Assembly (NCBI GenBank): GCA_041395745.1
Contig: JAWKZV010000002.1
Coordinates: 660,013 to 724,012, forward strand
Origin: Porticoccus sp041395745
GTDB taxonomy: Bacteria; Pseudomonadota; Gammaproteobacteria; Pseudomonadales; Porticoccaceae
DNA: 64,000 nucleotides
Direction of reading: 5' to 3'
Positions 25,739-33,420 of this stretch are shown here, one piece after another. The notes under the pieces are model-generated. The model did not search any database. It worked only from the letters and a program-made list of their open reading frames with translations, and had not been told where the DNA came from. How positions within the stretch are numbered: position 1 is the first letter of the stretch; every line of letters begins with the position of its first letter. The translations under genes were made by a program, and so were the position numbers.

Positions 25739-25999
25739 GGCGCTAGCCTACAAATTTCGTTCGGCCCAGCGAGCCGAGAGATGTTATCGGTAAGAGAGTT
25801 GTCCCTTTTCCGGGTTCAGGCTGAAGCGTAAGGCTCAGCGCTCCAGGCGAGTCGATGGGGAATTTACATCCTGTCAGGGCGACAGGTCGACGGCTTCACT
25901 GTGAGCGCGGCAATCATAGGGGGAATTTACTCCGCTGTCGCTTAAAAATCGCTTAATGTCAAACTAGTCGTGAGCTGATGTGTCGTCTGCTGTTGCCTT
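25739..25999. other. Intergenic region at the left edge of an AT-rich gene pair
   Basis: No gene seen. It contains a small hairpin cctgtc-agggc-gacagg near 25873-25889 and two copies of gggaatttac (about 25859 and 25922). No tRNA or clear attachment site marks the island edge. Confidence 0.4.
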
Positions 26000-26767
26000 T
26001 TATTTCTCATTTTCGAACTCTTTTAACCATGCTCGACCTACTTTATGAGCGAACGCTCGTACCTCTTCAAGCGACATTGGTTCGGCCGGAGGGGCTGACT
26101 TCGCGACTGCGTGCCTAGCCTCTAGACCAAATACTGTAGGGTCATTTATTGAATGATGAAATCTCCGAAGTTGCTTGGCGGACGTGTAGCTATCGATATT
26201 CCCATTACACGCATCTTGGACAAGATCAACAATATGCCCTAATTCTGTGGTGGTAGGCTGTGGAATACGCATTAGCTTCATAACCTCAAGCACCCGTGGT
26301 TGCTGTATGGCCGCCACTGCACGCTGCACAATGGCATTTTTTCTCTGTTTTTCTACTCTTTCTGCAGCTTTCTTTACAAGCCGTTGGTGCTCCTCCTCGC
26401 TTATTGTAGGATTCCGAATTAGAGCTGCTGTGGCTGTTAGGGTCAAACCTCCAAGCATGATATGTGCGTCTGCAAAGCTGTGCCGATTTGTACTTCCATC
26501 AGTATTATGTTGGCGAACTGAACCAAAACGAATTCCTAGTTTGGTACCCTCAACCTCGGAAAAACGTCGAATCATGTCTGCCAAGTTCTTTGAATCATCC
26601 CGAACCTGATTTGCTGCTTCGAAATTGTCATACTTTTGATGATACAGAACCCTTTCCTGAATACCTTGGTCGTCCAACATTTGTAATTTGTAGCCAATGA
26701 GATCAAGTATCTGTATCAATAATTCTTCATCATCGATGACATCCAATATTTCTATAGACCAACGCAT
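26000..26767 (-). CDS. Unrecognised soluble protein, second gene of AT-rich pair
   Basis: A 255-residue (or 275-residue) helix-rich, charged protein with no signal peptide or membrane segment and no motif I recognise. It contains an acidic N-terminal helix (ILDVIDDEELLIQILDLIGY), a central stretch with GGLTLTATAALIRNP, and a basic coiled-coil-like region (EEEHQRLVKKAAERVEKQRK). I prefer the ATG at 26767, which has taagg six bases upstream; an in-frame ATG at 26827 would overlap the upstream gene by 29 bases. Base composition and codon use are clearly more AT-rich than the neighbours, suggesting acquisition. Function unknown; pairing with a membrane protein suggests a two-component cytosol/membrane unit. 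Confidence 0.65.
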   Translation of the reverse strand: MRWSIEILDVIDDEELLIQILDLIGYKLQMLDDQGIQERVLYHQKYDNFEAANQVRDDSKNLADMIRRFSEVEGTKLGIRFGSVRQHNTDGSTNRHSFADAHIMLGGLTLTATAALIRNPTISEEEHQRLVKKAAERVEKQRKNAIVQRAVAAIQQPRVLEVMKLMRIPQPTTTELGHIVDLVQDACNGNIDSYTSAKQLRRFHHSINDPTVFGLEARHAVAKSAPPAEPMSLEEVRAFAHKVGRAWLKEFENEK

Positions 26768-26798
26768 ATAGAACCTTATCCGCGAGAGATATGACACC

Positions 26799-27239
26799 TC
26801 AAACTGCTTCGTGGGTGTTTTGTGCATCCGGCTGGCTTGAATTGTTAAGTGCCGCCAGCTCCAATTCTAACTTTTGATTCTGTAACTTTATTGATCTGTC
26901 GTGTTCCGGCTGTACATGCTTGAACCACCGTTCAAAGCCAACTATGCAAATCAAAAAACCAAGACTACATAACCCTGAAAAAAACCATTTTCCAATGTTT
27001 CGATTTGTGATGGCAATTTCAATTTCTCGATTTAATAGTTTTGCCCGCCTCTCCTTATCTTCGTTAGATCTATTGCTAACGTCTAGGTCATATATAGCCG
27101 ATGCATTTTTGAAGACCACATCGTTTGTAGCTTGATAGGTATATATTAGAAGCGTTAGGGAGCTGACGATTAGCACCAACCCAAAAGTAGCCAGAAACTT
27201 ATAGATATTGTCTGTTGGAATAGGAATTTTGCTATCCAT
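26799..27239 (-). CDS. Unrecognised two-helix membrane protein, first gene of AT-rich pair
   Basis: A 146-residue protein with two transmembrane helices, about residues 13-33 (FLATFGLVLIVSSLTLLIYTY) and 84-102 (WFFSGLCSLGFLICIVGFE). They are separated by a charged loop (YDLDVSNRSNEDKERRAKLL). A C-terminal coiled coil follows (DRSIKLQNQKLELELAAL). A good aagggag ribosome site precedes the ATG. Its composition is AT-rich like the following gene. This two-TM-plus-coiled-coil layout is seen in many accessory and defence-associated membrane proteins, but I recognise no family and assign no function. Confidence 0.65.
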   Translation of the reverse strand: MDSKIPIPTDNIYKFLATFGLVLIVSSLTLLIYTYQATNDVVFKNASAIYDLDVSNRSNEDKERRAKLLNREIEIAITNRNIGKWFFSGLCSLGFLICIVGFERWFKHVQPEHDRSIKLQNQKLELELAALNNSSQPDAQNTHEAV

Positions 27240-27571
27240 GTAGCTCCCTTAACTGTAAATTCAAAAGCCTTTAGTTTTATAACAGGTTGGTCTGATAATG
27301 CAGAAAAATACAGGCGTGTGACTGGCGTGACCACATTGAGCCACAATGGGGTTGATAGATTTATTTTGGGTTTTATTCCGAACAAGAAAAGCCACCTCCT
27401 GTGTGGAAAGACAAATCCTTTGGCCCATTGAATATAATTCATCCCTAATAAAATTCAACGGGTTAGCGCGATTTCAACGATGCTATAAAGCCGGTGGCTT
27501 CTGAAAAAGGGGCAGTGGCGATTAGTTGCAATGCCTGCAGTCTCTGATAACTCTCCTGAGGACGCTGTTGC
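27240..27571. other. AT-rich intergenic region upstream of the unrecognised pair
   Basis: Two overlapping reverse-strand ORFs of 65-90 codons are present (27170-27458), but neither has a ribosome site or recognisable content. I treat the region as non-coding, holding the pair's promoter (TATAAA-like element near 27279). Confidence 0.4.
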
Positions 27572-28345
27572 TTAGCCGTCGTCCTCCAGGAACTGGGCGA
27601 CGATGCGGTTGAATGTGTCCGGTTTTTCCGCGTGCAGCCAGTGGCCCGTGTTGGCGATGACCTTCAATTGGGCGTTGGGGAACAGTCGCATCACCGTCTC
27701 CCGGTGTTTGTCCTGGATATAGGCGGAATCGGCGCCCTTGATGAACAGGGTGGGGCCGCTGAACGGGGTTCCCGTAGGGGCCAGGGTGAGGGTGTCGTAG
27801 TAGTTGGCTAGGATTCCCTCCAGGTAGAGCCGCAGATCGAAATGGCCGTCGTCCGCGCGCACCAGGTTTTTCAGCAGGAAGGCGCGCACACCGGCTTCTT
27901 CCACATGCTCTGCTAGCAGTTGATCTGCCTGCTGGCGGGTAGTTGGGCGTGTTTGAGCCAGCATTTGCAGCCCCTCCAGAACACCGCCGTGGCGATCCGG
28001 TTTGTAGTCCACCGGGGCGATATCCGCTGCGATCAGTTTGGCTACTCGCTCGGGCTGGTTGAGGGCGACCTGCATGCCCACCTTGCCGCCCATGGAGTGG
28101 CCAAGCAGATGGGCTTTGGGAATCTCGAGAAGGTCGAGCAATTCGACGATATCATCGGCCATGCACGGGTAATCCATTTCCATGGAGTGGGGTGACTCAC
28201 CGTGGTTGCGCATGTCGACGGAGATCACCTGGTAGCGGTCCACCAGCGCCCGGCCCACCAGCCCCAGATTGCTGAGGGAGCCAAACATACCGTGCATCAG
28301 CACGATCGGGTGGCCGGAACCCTGGGTCTGGTAATTGAGTTTCAC
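27572..28345 (-). CDS. Alpha/beta-fold hydrolase, YbfF-like esterase
   Basis: A 257-residue alpha/beta hydrolase. It shows the oxyanion strand IVLMHGMFGS, VDMRNHGESPHS, and the nucleophile elbow GHSMGGKVGMQVAL with the catalytic serine. The catalytic histidine lies near the end in NTGHWLHAEKPD. This order and wording match YbfF-type acyl-CoA/ester hydrolases. I choose the GTG at 28345 (reading VKLNYQTQGSG) because ggagcaacacc precedes it and the family starts there; the longer frame to 28399 overlaps gabD and lacks a ribosome site. It lies 50 bases downstream of gabD and is probably co-transcribed. Confidence 0.88.
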   Translation of the reverse strand: MKLNYQTQGSGHPIVLMHGMFGSLSNLGLVGRALVDRYQVISVDMRNHGESPHSMEMDYPCMADDIVELLDLLEIPKAHLLGHSMGGKVGMQVALNQPERVAKLIAADIAPVDYKPDRHGGVLEGLQMLAQTRPTTRQQADQLLAEHVEEAGVRAFLLKNLVRADDGHFDLRLYLEGILANYYDTLTLAPTGTPFSGPTLFIKGADSAYIQDKHRETVMRLFPNAQLKVIANTGHWLHAEKPDTFNRIVAQFLEDDG

Positions 28346-28395
28346 GGTGTTGCTCCTGTTGCCGGGTGTTTTTCGGTGGGCATTATATCGGTTGA

Positions 28396-29874
28396 TCATC
28401 CCTTTACTGGTTGTGCATCAATGCCACTGAGGCAGAGGTATTTGATCTCCAGGTAATCCTCCATACCGTACTTTGATCCCTCGCGACCCTGGCCGGATTG
28501 CTTGACACCGCCGAACGGTGCCATCTCGTTGGAGATGATGCCTTCATTGATGCCGACAATGCCGTATTCCAGTTGCTCGGCCACGCGCCAGATGCGGCTC
28601 AGATCACGGGAGTAGAAGTAGGCCGCCAGACCAAACTCGGTGTCGTTGGCCATGGCGATGGCCTCTTTCTCCGTGTCGAATCTGAAAAGCGGCGCCACCG
28701 GGCCGAATATTTCTTCAGCAAACAGGCGCATATCTCTGTTCACATCCAGCAAAATAGTGGGCTGCACAAAACTGCCACCGCGGGTGTCTCGGCCACCGCC
28801 GGCGAGTACCCTGGCGCCTTTGGCCACGGCATCGTCTATCAGGCCGCAGACCTTGCCGGCGGCGCGTTCGTCTACCAGAGGCCCCAGGGTGACATCCTCT
28901 TCATTGCCCGCGCCCATCCTGAGGGCGCCGACTGCGGCGGCCAACTTTTCGGCAAAGGCGTCGTAGATGCCGGATTGCACCAGGATGCGGTTGGCGCAGA
29001 CGCAGGTCTGACCGGCGTTGCGGTACTTGGAGGCCATGGCGCCCTGCACCGCCGCGTCCAGATCGGCGTCGTCAAAGACGATAAAGGGCGCGTTGCCTCC
29101 CAATTCCATTGACGTGCGTTTCACGGTGCTGGCACAGGCGGCCATCAGTTGTTTGCCCACCTCGGTGGAGCCGGTAAATGTCAGTTTGCGCACCAGCGGG
29201 TTTGAGGTCAGTTCGTCGCCGATTTCCCTCGTGTCCCCGGCGACGATATTGATCAGTCCGGGCGGAGCTCCAGCCCGTTCCGCCAGCTCGACCAATGCCA
29301 GTGCCGATAGGGGAGTAGCGCTGGCGGGTTTGCACACCACCGAGCAACCGGCGGCGATGGCCGGTGCTACCTTGCGTGCCAGCATTGCATTGGGGAAATT
29401 CCAGGGGGTGATGCAGGCCACCACGCCCACCGGTTGCTTCATTACCATCAGGCGCTTGTCGCTGGAGGGTGCCGGAATCAGGTCGCCGTAGACGCGCTTT
29501 GCCTCCTCGGCAAACCACTCCAGGAAATTCGCGCCGTAGATAATTTCGTTGCGTGCCTCCGCCAATGGTTTGCCCTGTTCGGCGGTGAGAATCTGCGCCA
29601 GATCCTCCTGATGTTCCAGCACCAGGTTGTACCAGTTGCGCAGCAGTGCGGCGCGCTCCTTGGCGGTGGTTTTTGCCCACTCTCGCTGGGCACGGTGCGC
29701 AGCTCCAATCATGCGGCGGGTTTCAGCAGCACCGCAGAGAGCCACTTCCGCCAACAGGCTGCCATCGGCCGGGTTGTGAACGGGAAAGGTTTTGCCGCTA
29801 TCGGCAGATATCCATTGGCCATCAATGTGAGCCAGATTTTTCAGCAAAGACGTGTCGTTTAATTTCATGATCAT
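28396..29874 (-). CDS. gabD: Succinate-semialdehyde dehydrogenase
   Basis: A 492-residue NAD(P)-dependent aldehyde dehydrogenase of the GabD/DavD branch, oxidising succinate semialdehyde to succinate (or glutarate semialdehyde to glutarate). Motifs are ITPWNFPNAMLARKVAPAIA, FTGSTEVGKQL, the general base in MELGGNAPF, and the catalytic cysteine in NAGQTCVCANRI. The C-terminal EVGI-type segment here reads YGIVGINEG. No GABA transaminase is adjacent, so the source of substrate is not shown. The start has no good ribosome site; ATG 29874 and ATG 29868 are both possible. A perfect FNR/ANR-type dyad lies upstream. Confidence 0.92.
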   Translation of the reverse strand: MIMKLNDTSLLKNLAHIDGQWISADSGKTFPVHNPADGSLLAEVALCGAAETRRMIGAAHRAQREWAKTTAKERAALLRNWYNLVLEHQEDLAQILTAEQGKPLAEARNEIIYGANFLEWFAEEAKRVYGDLIPAPSSDKRLMVMKQPVGVVACITPWNFPNAMLARKVAPAIAAGCSVVCKPASATPLSALALVELAERAGAPPGLINIVAGDTREIGDELTSNPLVRKLTFTGSTEVGKQLMAACASTVKRTSMELGGNAPFIVFDDADLDAAVQGAMASKYRNAGQTCVCANRILVQSGIYDAFAEKLAAAVGALRMGAGNEEDVTLGPLVDERAAGKVCGLIDDAVAKGARVLAGGGRDTRGGSFVQPTILLDVNRDMRLFAEEIFGPVAPLFRFDTEKEAIAMANDTEFGLAAYFYSRDLSRIWRVAEQLEYGIVGINEGIISNEMAPFGGVKQSGQGREGSKYGMEDYLEIKYLCLSGIDAQPVKG

Positions 29875-29959
29875 GGTTTAAGACTAGTTGATCGCTTTGG
29901 CAGGCAACAGGGTGAATGCGCTCCTGCTTGGAGGGATGTTTATACCACAGGCGTGAAAT

Positions 29960-29973
29960 TTGATTGCGATCAA
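29960..29973 (-). promoter_or_regulatory. FNR/ANR-type box upstream of gabD
   Basis: TTGAT-TGCG-ATCAA, an exact fit to the TTGAT-N4-ATCAA consensus, extended to 7-base arms. It lies 86 bases before the gabD start. A TATAAA on the reverse strand at 29944-29939 could be the -10. That puts the box near -34 rather than the class II -41.5, so activation versus repression is unclear. Confidence 0.55.
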
Positions 29974-30107
29974 ATCTTGTTCAGGTTGGCGCGTGAATCA
30001 GGATTTTTTCTGATTGTTCGTCTGTGAAAAACCGGTATTCACTATTATTAATTTAAGTAGAAACAGGGAAAAATAAAGGGACAGAAAGGGTGTATGTATT
30101 TGCTTGA

Positions 30108-30458
30108 TCAGGGAGTGTTGCCAGAGGGTTTCGTGGTGGAAGGAGGGCTGCTGAGTTCGATGATTTGACGGCTTATTTTATCCCGTTGGTCCGTAGACAG
30201 GCTGAGCCAGGCTTCAAGCACTAGAGGGGCGTCTTTGAACATTTGCACTTCAGGATTGGCTTCATCGCCAAGCCAGAGCCATTCCGCAGATACGCCAAGT
30301 GCATTGGCAATGGCAAAGATTGCCGAGGTGGAGCGCGATTGTCCGCTCTCCAGCTTGGAAATCATCTGCTGGGTCAGCTTCGTTTCCCTCGCCAGTTGTG
30401 CCTGTGAGTGGCCGGCTTGTAAACGTGCTGTCCTGATACGGTAGGCCAAATTTTTCAT
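30108..30458 (-). CDS. XRE-family (CI-like) repressor
   Basis: A 116-residue protein with an N-terminal Cro/CI helix-turn-helix (residues about 8-62: QAGHSQAQLARETKLTQQMI, then KLESGQSRSTSAIFAIANAL, VSAEWLW). The C-terminal tail is Pro/Ser/Thr-rich and lacks a LexA-type cleavage domain. It diverges from a Cro-like gene across 104 bases with two symmetrical operators. The layout is that of a phage immunity switch, though no other phage gene is nearby. It likely represses both itself and the Cro-like gene. Confidence 0.85.
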   Translation of the reverse strand: MKNLAYRIRTARLQAGHSQAQLARETKLTQQMISKLESGQSRSTSAIFAIANALGVSAEWLWLGDEANPEVQMFKDAPLVLEAWLSLSTDQRDKISRQIIELSSPPSTTKPSGNTP

Positions 30459-30469
30459 AGCGGGGGATA

Positions 30470-30509
30470 TTACAACATTTGTTGTAAATATGTAGACAAC
30501 TTTAGTTGT
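30470..30509. promoter_or_regulatory. Paired operators ACAAC-N4-GTTGT between CI-like and Cro-like genes
   Basis: Operator 1, acaac-attt-gttgt (30472-30485, 7-base arms if extended to 30470-30487), and operator 2, acaac-ttta-gttgt (30496-30509). The centres are 24 bases apart, and both sites lie closer to the repressor gene start. Confidence 0.75.
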
Positions 30510-30562
30510 AGTGGGAACACTGTCTCGTTATTATTTTTAGCTATAACAAACAAGGAGAGAGT

Positions 30563-30802
30563 ATGACCCCGAAGGAAGCCTTGCAAACCGTCATCGAAGT
30601 ATTGGGTGGCCAGACTGCCCTGGCAGCGGCGCTCTCAAAAAGAACAGGACGTAGTATCAAACAACAACATGTCTGGAATTGGCTTAACCGGGATGGAGGG
30701 ATTCCAGCGGCATATGCCCCCCTGGTTGAATCGCTTTGCCAGGAGCGTGGAATAAGTATCAGATGCTCTCACCTGTGTCCGCAGTTTTATCCGCATGATT
30801 AA
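30563..30802 (+). CDS. Cro/YdaS-like small DNA-binding protein
   Basis: A 79-residue protein containing a Cro-type helix-turn-helix. GGQTALAAALSKRTGRSIKQ is followed by QHVWNWLNRDGGIPAAYAPLVE, the typical wording of YdaS/Cro proteins that replace the second helix with a VxxWLxRxxxIP segment. It has a strong ribosome site (aaggagagagt) and is divergent from the CI-like repressor. The short cysteine-containing tail (IRCSHLCPQF) is typical of these phage-derived regulators. It looks like a stranded early-lytic regulator. Confidence 0.82.
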   Translation: MTPKEALQTVIEVLGGQTALAAALSKRTGRSIKQQHVWNWLNRDGGIPAAYAPLVESLCQERGISIRCSHLCPQFYPHD

Positions 30803-30868
30803 GCCGGTGTCTTCCTCTGAATGTGAGGGATCACAAAAGCCGCTATAGTTTCGGCAAGAGGAGAGGCC

Positions 30869-31501
30869 ATGAAACTTTATACTTTTCCACCTGCACCGAA
30901 TCCGCGCCGTCTGACCATTTTCCTGAATGAGAAAGGCATTGTGCTGGACAGCCAGCTGGTGGATCTCCGCGCCGGGGAGCAGTTCCAGCCGGAATTCCTT
31001 GCTATAAACCCCTGCGGTACAGTTCCCACGCTGGTGCTTGATGACGGTAGTGTTCTCACCGAAGTGATCGGCATTTACAGCTACCTTGAAGAGCTCCATC
31101 CGGACAATCCGCTAATGGGTGTTGACCCGCTGTCCCGTGCCCAGATCATCAGCTGGGACCACCGTTGTTTTGTGGAAGGTTTTCAGGCAGTCGCGGAAAC
31201 CTTGCGCAATGCCAACAAGGCCTTTGCAGGCCACGCGCTGCCCGGACAGGTGGCCTATGAACAGATTCCAGAACTGACGGAACGAGGCCGAAGACGTATC
31301 CACGCTTTTTATCGGGTGCTGGACGAGCAACTGGCGAACCGCAGCTTCATGGTCGGCGAACAGTTTTCCATTGCCGATATTGCCGCCTGGGTGTTCGTGA
31401 ATTTCAGTGGCTGGGTCAAGGAAACCGTACCGGATGATTGCGCTCACCTGAAGCACTGGTACCAGACTATCAGCGAGCGCTCATCCATCCAGTCCCTGTA
31501 A
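30869..31501 (+). CDS. Glutathione S-transferase family protein
   Basis: A 210-residue GST. The N-terminal thioredoxin-fold domain (residues 1-80: MKLYTFPPAPNPRRLTIFLN, NPCGTVPTLVLDDGSVLTEV) contains the cis-proline VP and the glutathione-gamma-glutamyl contact usually given as ES, here TEV. The helical C-terminal domain (about 88-205) includes FMVGEQFSIADIAAWVFV, the conserved N-capping box. It conjugates or reduces electrophiles with glutathione; the substrate is not predictable. It stands alone between the Cro-like gene and a decayed gene, with aggagag before the ATG. Confidence 0.9.
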   Translation: MKLYTFPPAPNPRRLTIFLNEKGIVLDSQLVDLRAGEQFQPEFLAINPCGTVPTLVLDDGSVLTEVIGIYSYLEELHPDNPLMGVDPLSRAQIISWDHRCFVEGFQAVAETLRNANKAFAGHALPGQVAYEQIPELTERGRRRIHAFYRVLDEQLANRSFMVGEQFSIADIAAWVFVNFSGWVKETVPDDCAHLKHWYQTISERSSIQSL

Positions 31502-31600
31502 TGGTTTGACGCTGGGAATATTGATTCTTCCCTGTATTTTTCCCTTCACCGATGATGATGGGTAGCGAAGGCGCTACTTGCCGTGCAGTAATTTTGAGTT

Positions 31601-32316
31601 TTGCGGATTGCGGAACAGCAGGGGTTGGGTGTCCGTTCCCTTGCTCGCTGCTTCCACGGTTGCCTGTTCAATCGCCTCGTCGATCAGGTGATGGTGGGGA
31701 GATTTTGCACACACCGGATCGGCATCGGCGGGATCGCCGGCAAGGATATCGTCTTTGTGTTTGAGCGGGCCGAACAGAAGCTGCTGGGTTTTAAAAAGGA
31801 ATCTTTCTTCATTGCGGGCAGGGCGTTTTCAAGGATGACCGCCTGAACATCATTCTCGGCGATTTCAAGAGACCGAGAAACCGCGGCTATGAGGCGGCTT
31901 ACGATCCGAGTAATGCCGGTATCGTCAACTATAACTTTGATCATGGCGGGCGCATCAAGGCATCCAGCGGCTCAAACCTGTTTACCAAAAAGATCTATGA
32001 ACTGCCGGGTATCGAAACCAAAAAAGGCACGCAGGCGCGTCCCGACTGGTTTGTGATTGACCTGGGAATTGCTGCGGAAGCCTACGCCCAGCGCGAGGCA
32101 GAGGAAAGACAGAAAGAAATGCAGCGGAAGCGGAATGAGCTGGAAGAAATACTGGGTCAGCCTATTTCAAACATGTATCAGGGAGGAGCAGCCTACAGTG
32201 CTCCGCAGAAAAGTACTGAAGACAGGCTTAAGACCCTCAATGAGCTGAAGGAAAAAGGCTTGATTACTGAAGAGGAATATGCGAACAAGAGGAAGCAGAT
32301 TATTGAGCAGCTGTAG
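31601..32316 (+). pseudogene. Frameshifted protein with C-terminal SHOCT domain
   Basis: Two overlapping frames together look like one protein. The first (31601-31846) reads ...KDIVFVFERAEQKLLGFKKES. The second is open from 31795 and carries VFKDDRLNIILGDFKRP, then YELPGIETKKGTQARPDWFV. It ends with the SHOCT motif DRLKTLNELKEKGLITEEEY. The join is near 31820-31830. Only the last 87 codons form a standalone ORF (ATG at 32053). SHOCT domains are short oligomerisation-like tails found in many exported or membrane-linked proteins. The N-terminal part is unrecognised and may have decayed further upstream. A strong terminator follows. Confidence 0.6.
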
Positions 32317-32340
32317 CTGTGTTGGGGGCAGCGACCAGAG

Positions 32341-32369
32341 GGGAGGCAAGCAATTGCCTCCCTTTTTTT
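32341..32369 (+). terminator. Rho-independent terminator after the SHOCT pseudogene
   Basis: Perfect 9-base stem gggaggcaa-gcaa-ttgcctccc followed by T7. Confidence 0.92.
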
Positions 32370-32544
32370 GTTTTGTCGCTTGTGGTGAAGGTCCGATTGC
32401 GGGGGGTGAAGCGGGCGCGCGGGTTGAAGATTTGCCCGTCAGCAGATCAACAAGGGATGTGGGGATGAGGCACACAGCTTCCCAAGTCGTGGTATTTCTA
32501 TAATATCAACAGGTCATCAAAAACCGGACGCAGTGGGGGTGTTA

Positions 32545-33391
32545 ATGGTCAAAGCAGGTCAGTTCTCGGGTAATCTCTTTGGAAAGGTGGCCCTGGTCAG
32601 TGGTGCGGGCAGGGGTATCGGTCGGGAGATCGCGCTCAAGCTGGCTTCCGAAGGGGCACACCTAGTGTTGAATGATCTGGATGCCACTCTTCTTGATCAG
32701 CTGGTTGAAGACATCCGCAAACTGGGCTCGGACGCCGTGGCCTGCCCGGGAAGCGTCACGGAAACGGATTTCGGCGAACGCTTTGTCAAACTGGCGGTGG
32801 AGACCTTCAATGGTCTGGATATCATCGTCAATAACGCCGGTTACACCTGGGATAACGTTATCCAGAAAATGGACGACGAGCAGTGGTATTCCATGCTCGA
32901 TGTGCATATGACAGCGCCTTACCGCATCCTCAAAGCGGCACAGCCCTACATAAAGTCCTACCACGCCCTCGAGGTGGAGAGCGGCCAGCAGGTCTTCCGC
33001 AAGGTAGTCAATATTTCTTCTGTGTCGGGACTGGGCGGCAACGCCGGCCAGTTAGCCTATTCCGCAGCCAAGGCGGGGGTGGTGGGCATCACCAAGACCC
33101 TGTGCAAGGAATGGGGTCGCTTCAGCGTCAACGTCAATGCCGTGGCCTTTGGTTTTATCCAGACCCGCCTGACTGGTGCGGCCAGCGACAACCCCACCAT
33201 CAACGTGCAAGGCAAGGAGATCCGGGTGGGCGTGAGTGACCAGATCCGGGACATGATGACCCAACTGATTCCCCTGGGGGCGTCCGGGAACACCTAAGGA
33301 AGCTGCCGACGCGGTGTACCTGTTCTGCACCCCGGAATCCAACTATATCAGCGGCCAGGTGGTCGTCGTCGGCGGAGGTCTGGAGCTTTAG
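32545..33391 (+). pseudogene. Short-chain dehydrogenase with a frameshift near its end
   Basis: An SDR of FabG/HSD17B-like type with SGAGRGIGREIALKLASEGA, IIVNNAGYTWDN, the serine of NISSVSG, and YSAAKAG. The reading frame stops at 33297 after PLGASGNT. The missing C-terminus (EAADAVYLFCTPESNYISGQ then VVVVGGGLEL) continues in the next frame to 33391. Removing one G from the G5 run at 33276-33280 restores PLGRPGTPKEAADAV. It is either a real one-base insertion or a homopolymer error. The ATG at 32545 follows gggggtgtta. It is convergent with the AraC gene. Confidence 0.85.
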
Positions 33392-33420
33392 GCTCCAAGT
33401 GTCGGCGGTGATGTGCGGTG

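Noticed and set aside
26000..27239. Toxin-antitoxin or named defence system call for the AT-rich pair
   Set aside because: No toxin fold, nuclease, NTPase or other diagnostic motif was visible, so only a general accessory call is made.
27170..27458. Small reverse-strand ORFs upstream of the AT-rich pair
   Set aside because: No ribosome site, overlapping each other and the next gene, with no recognisable protein content.
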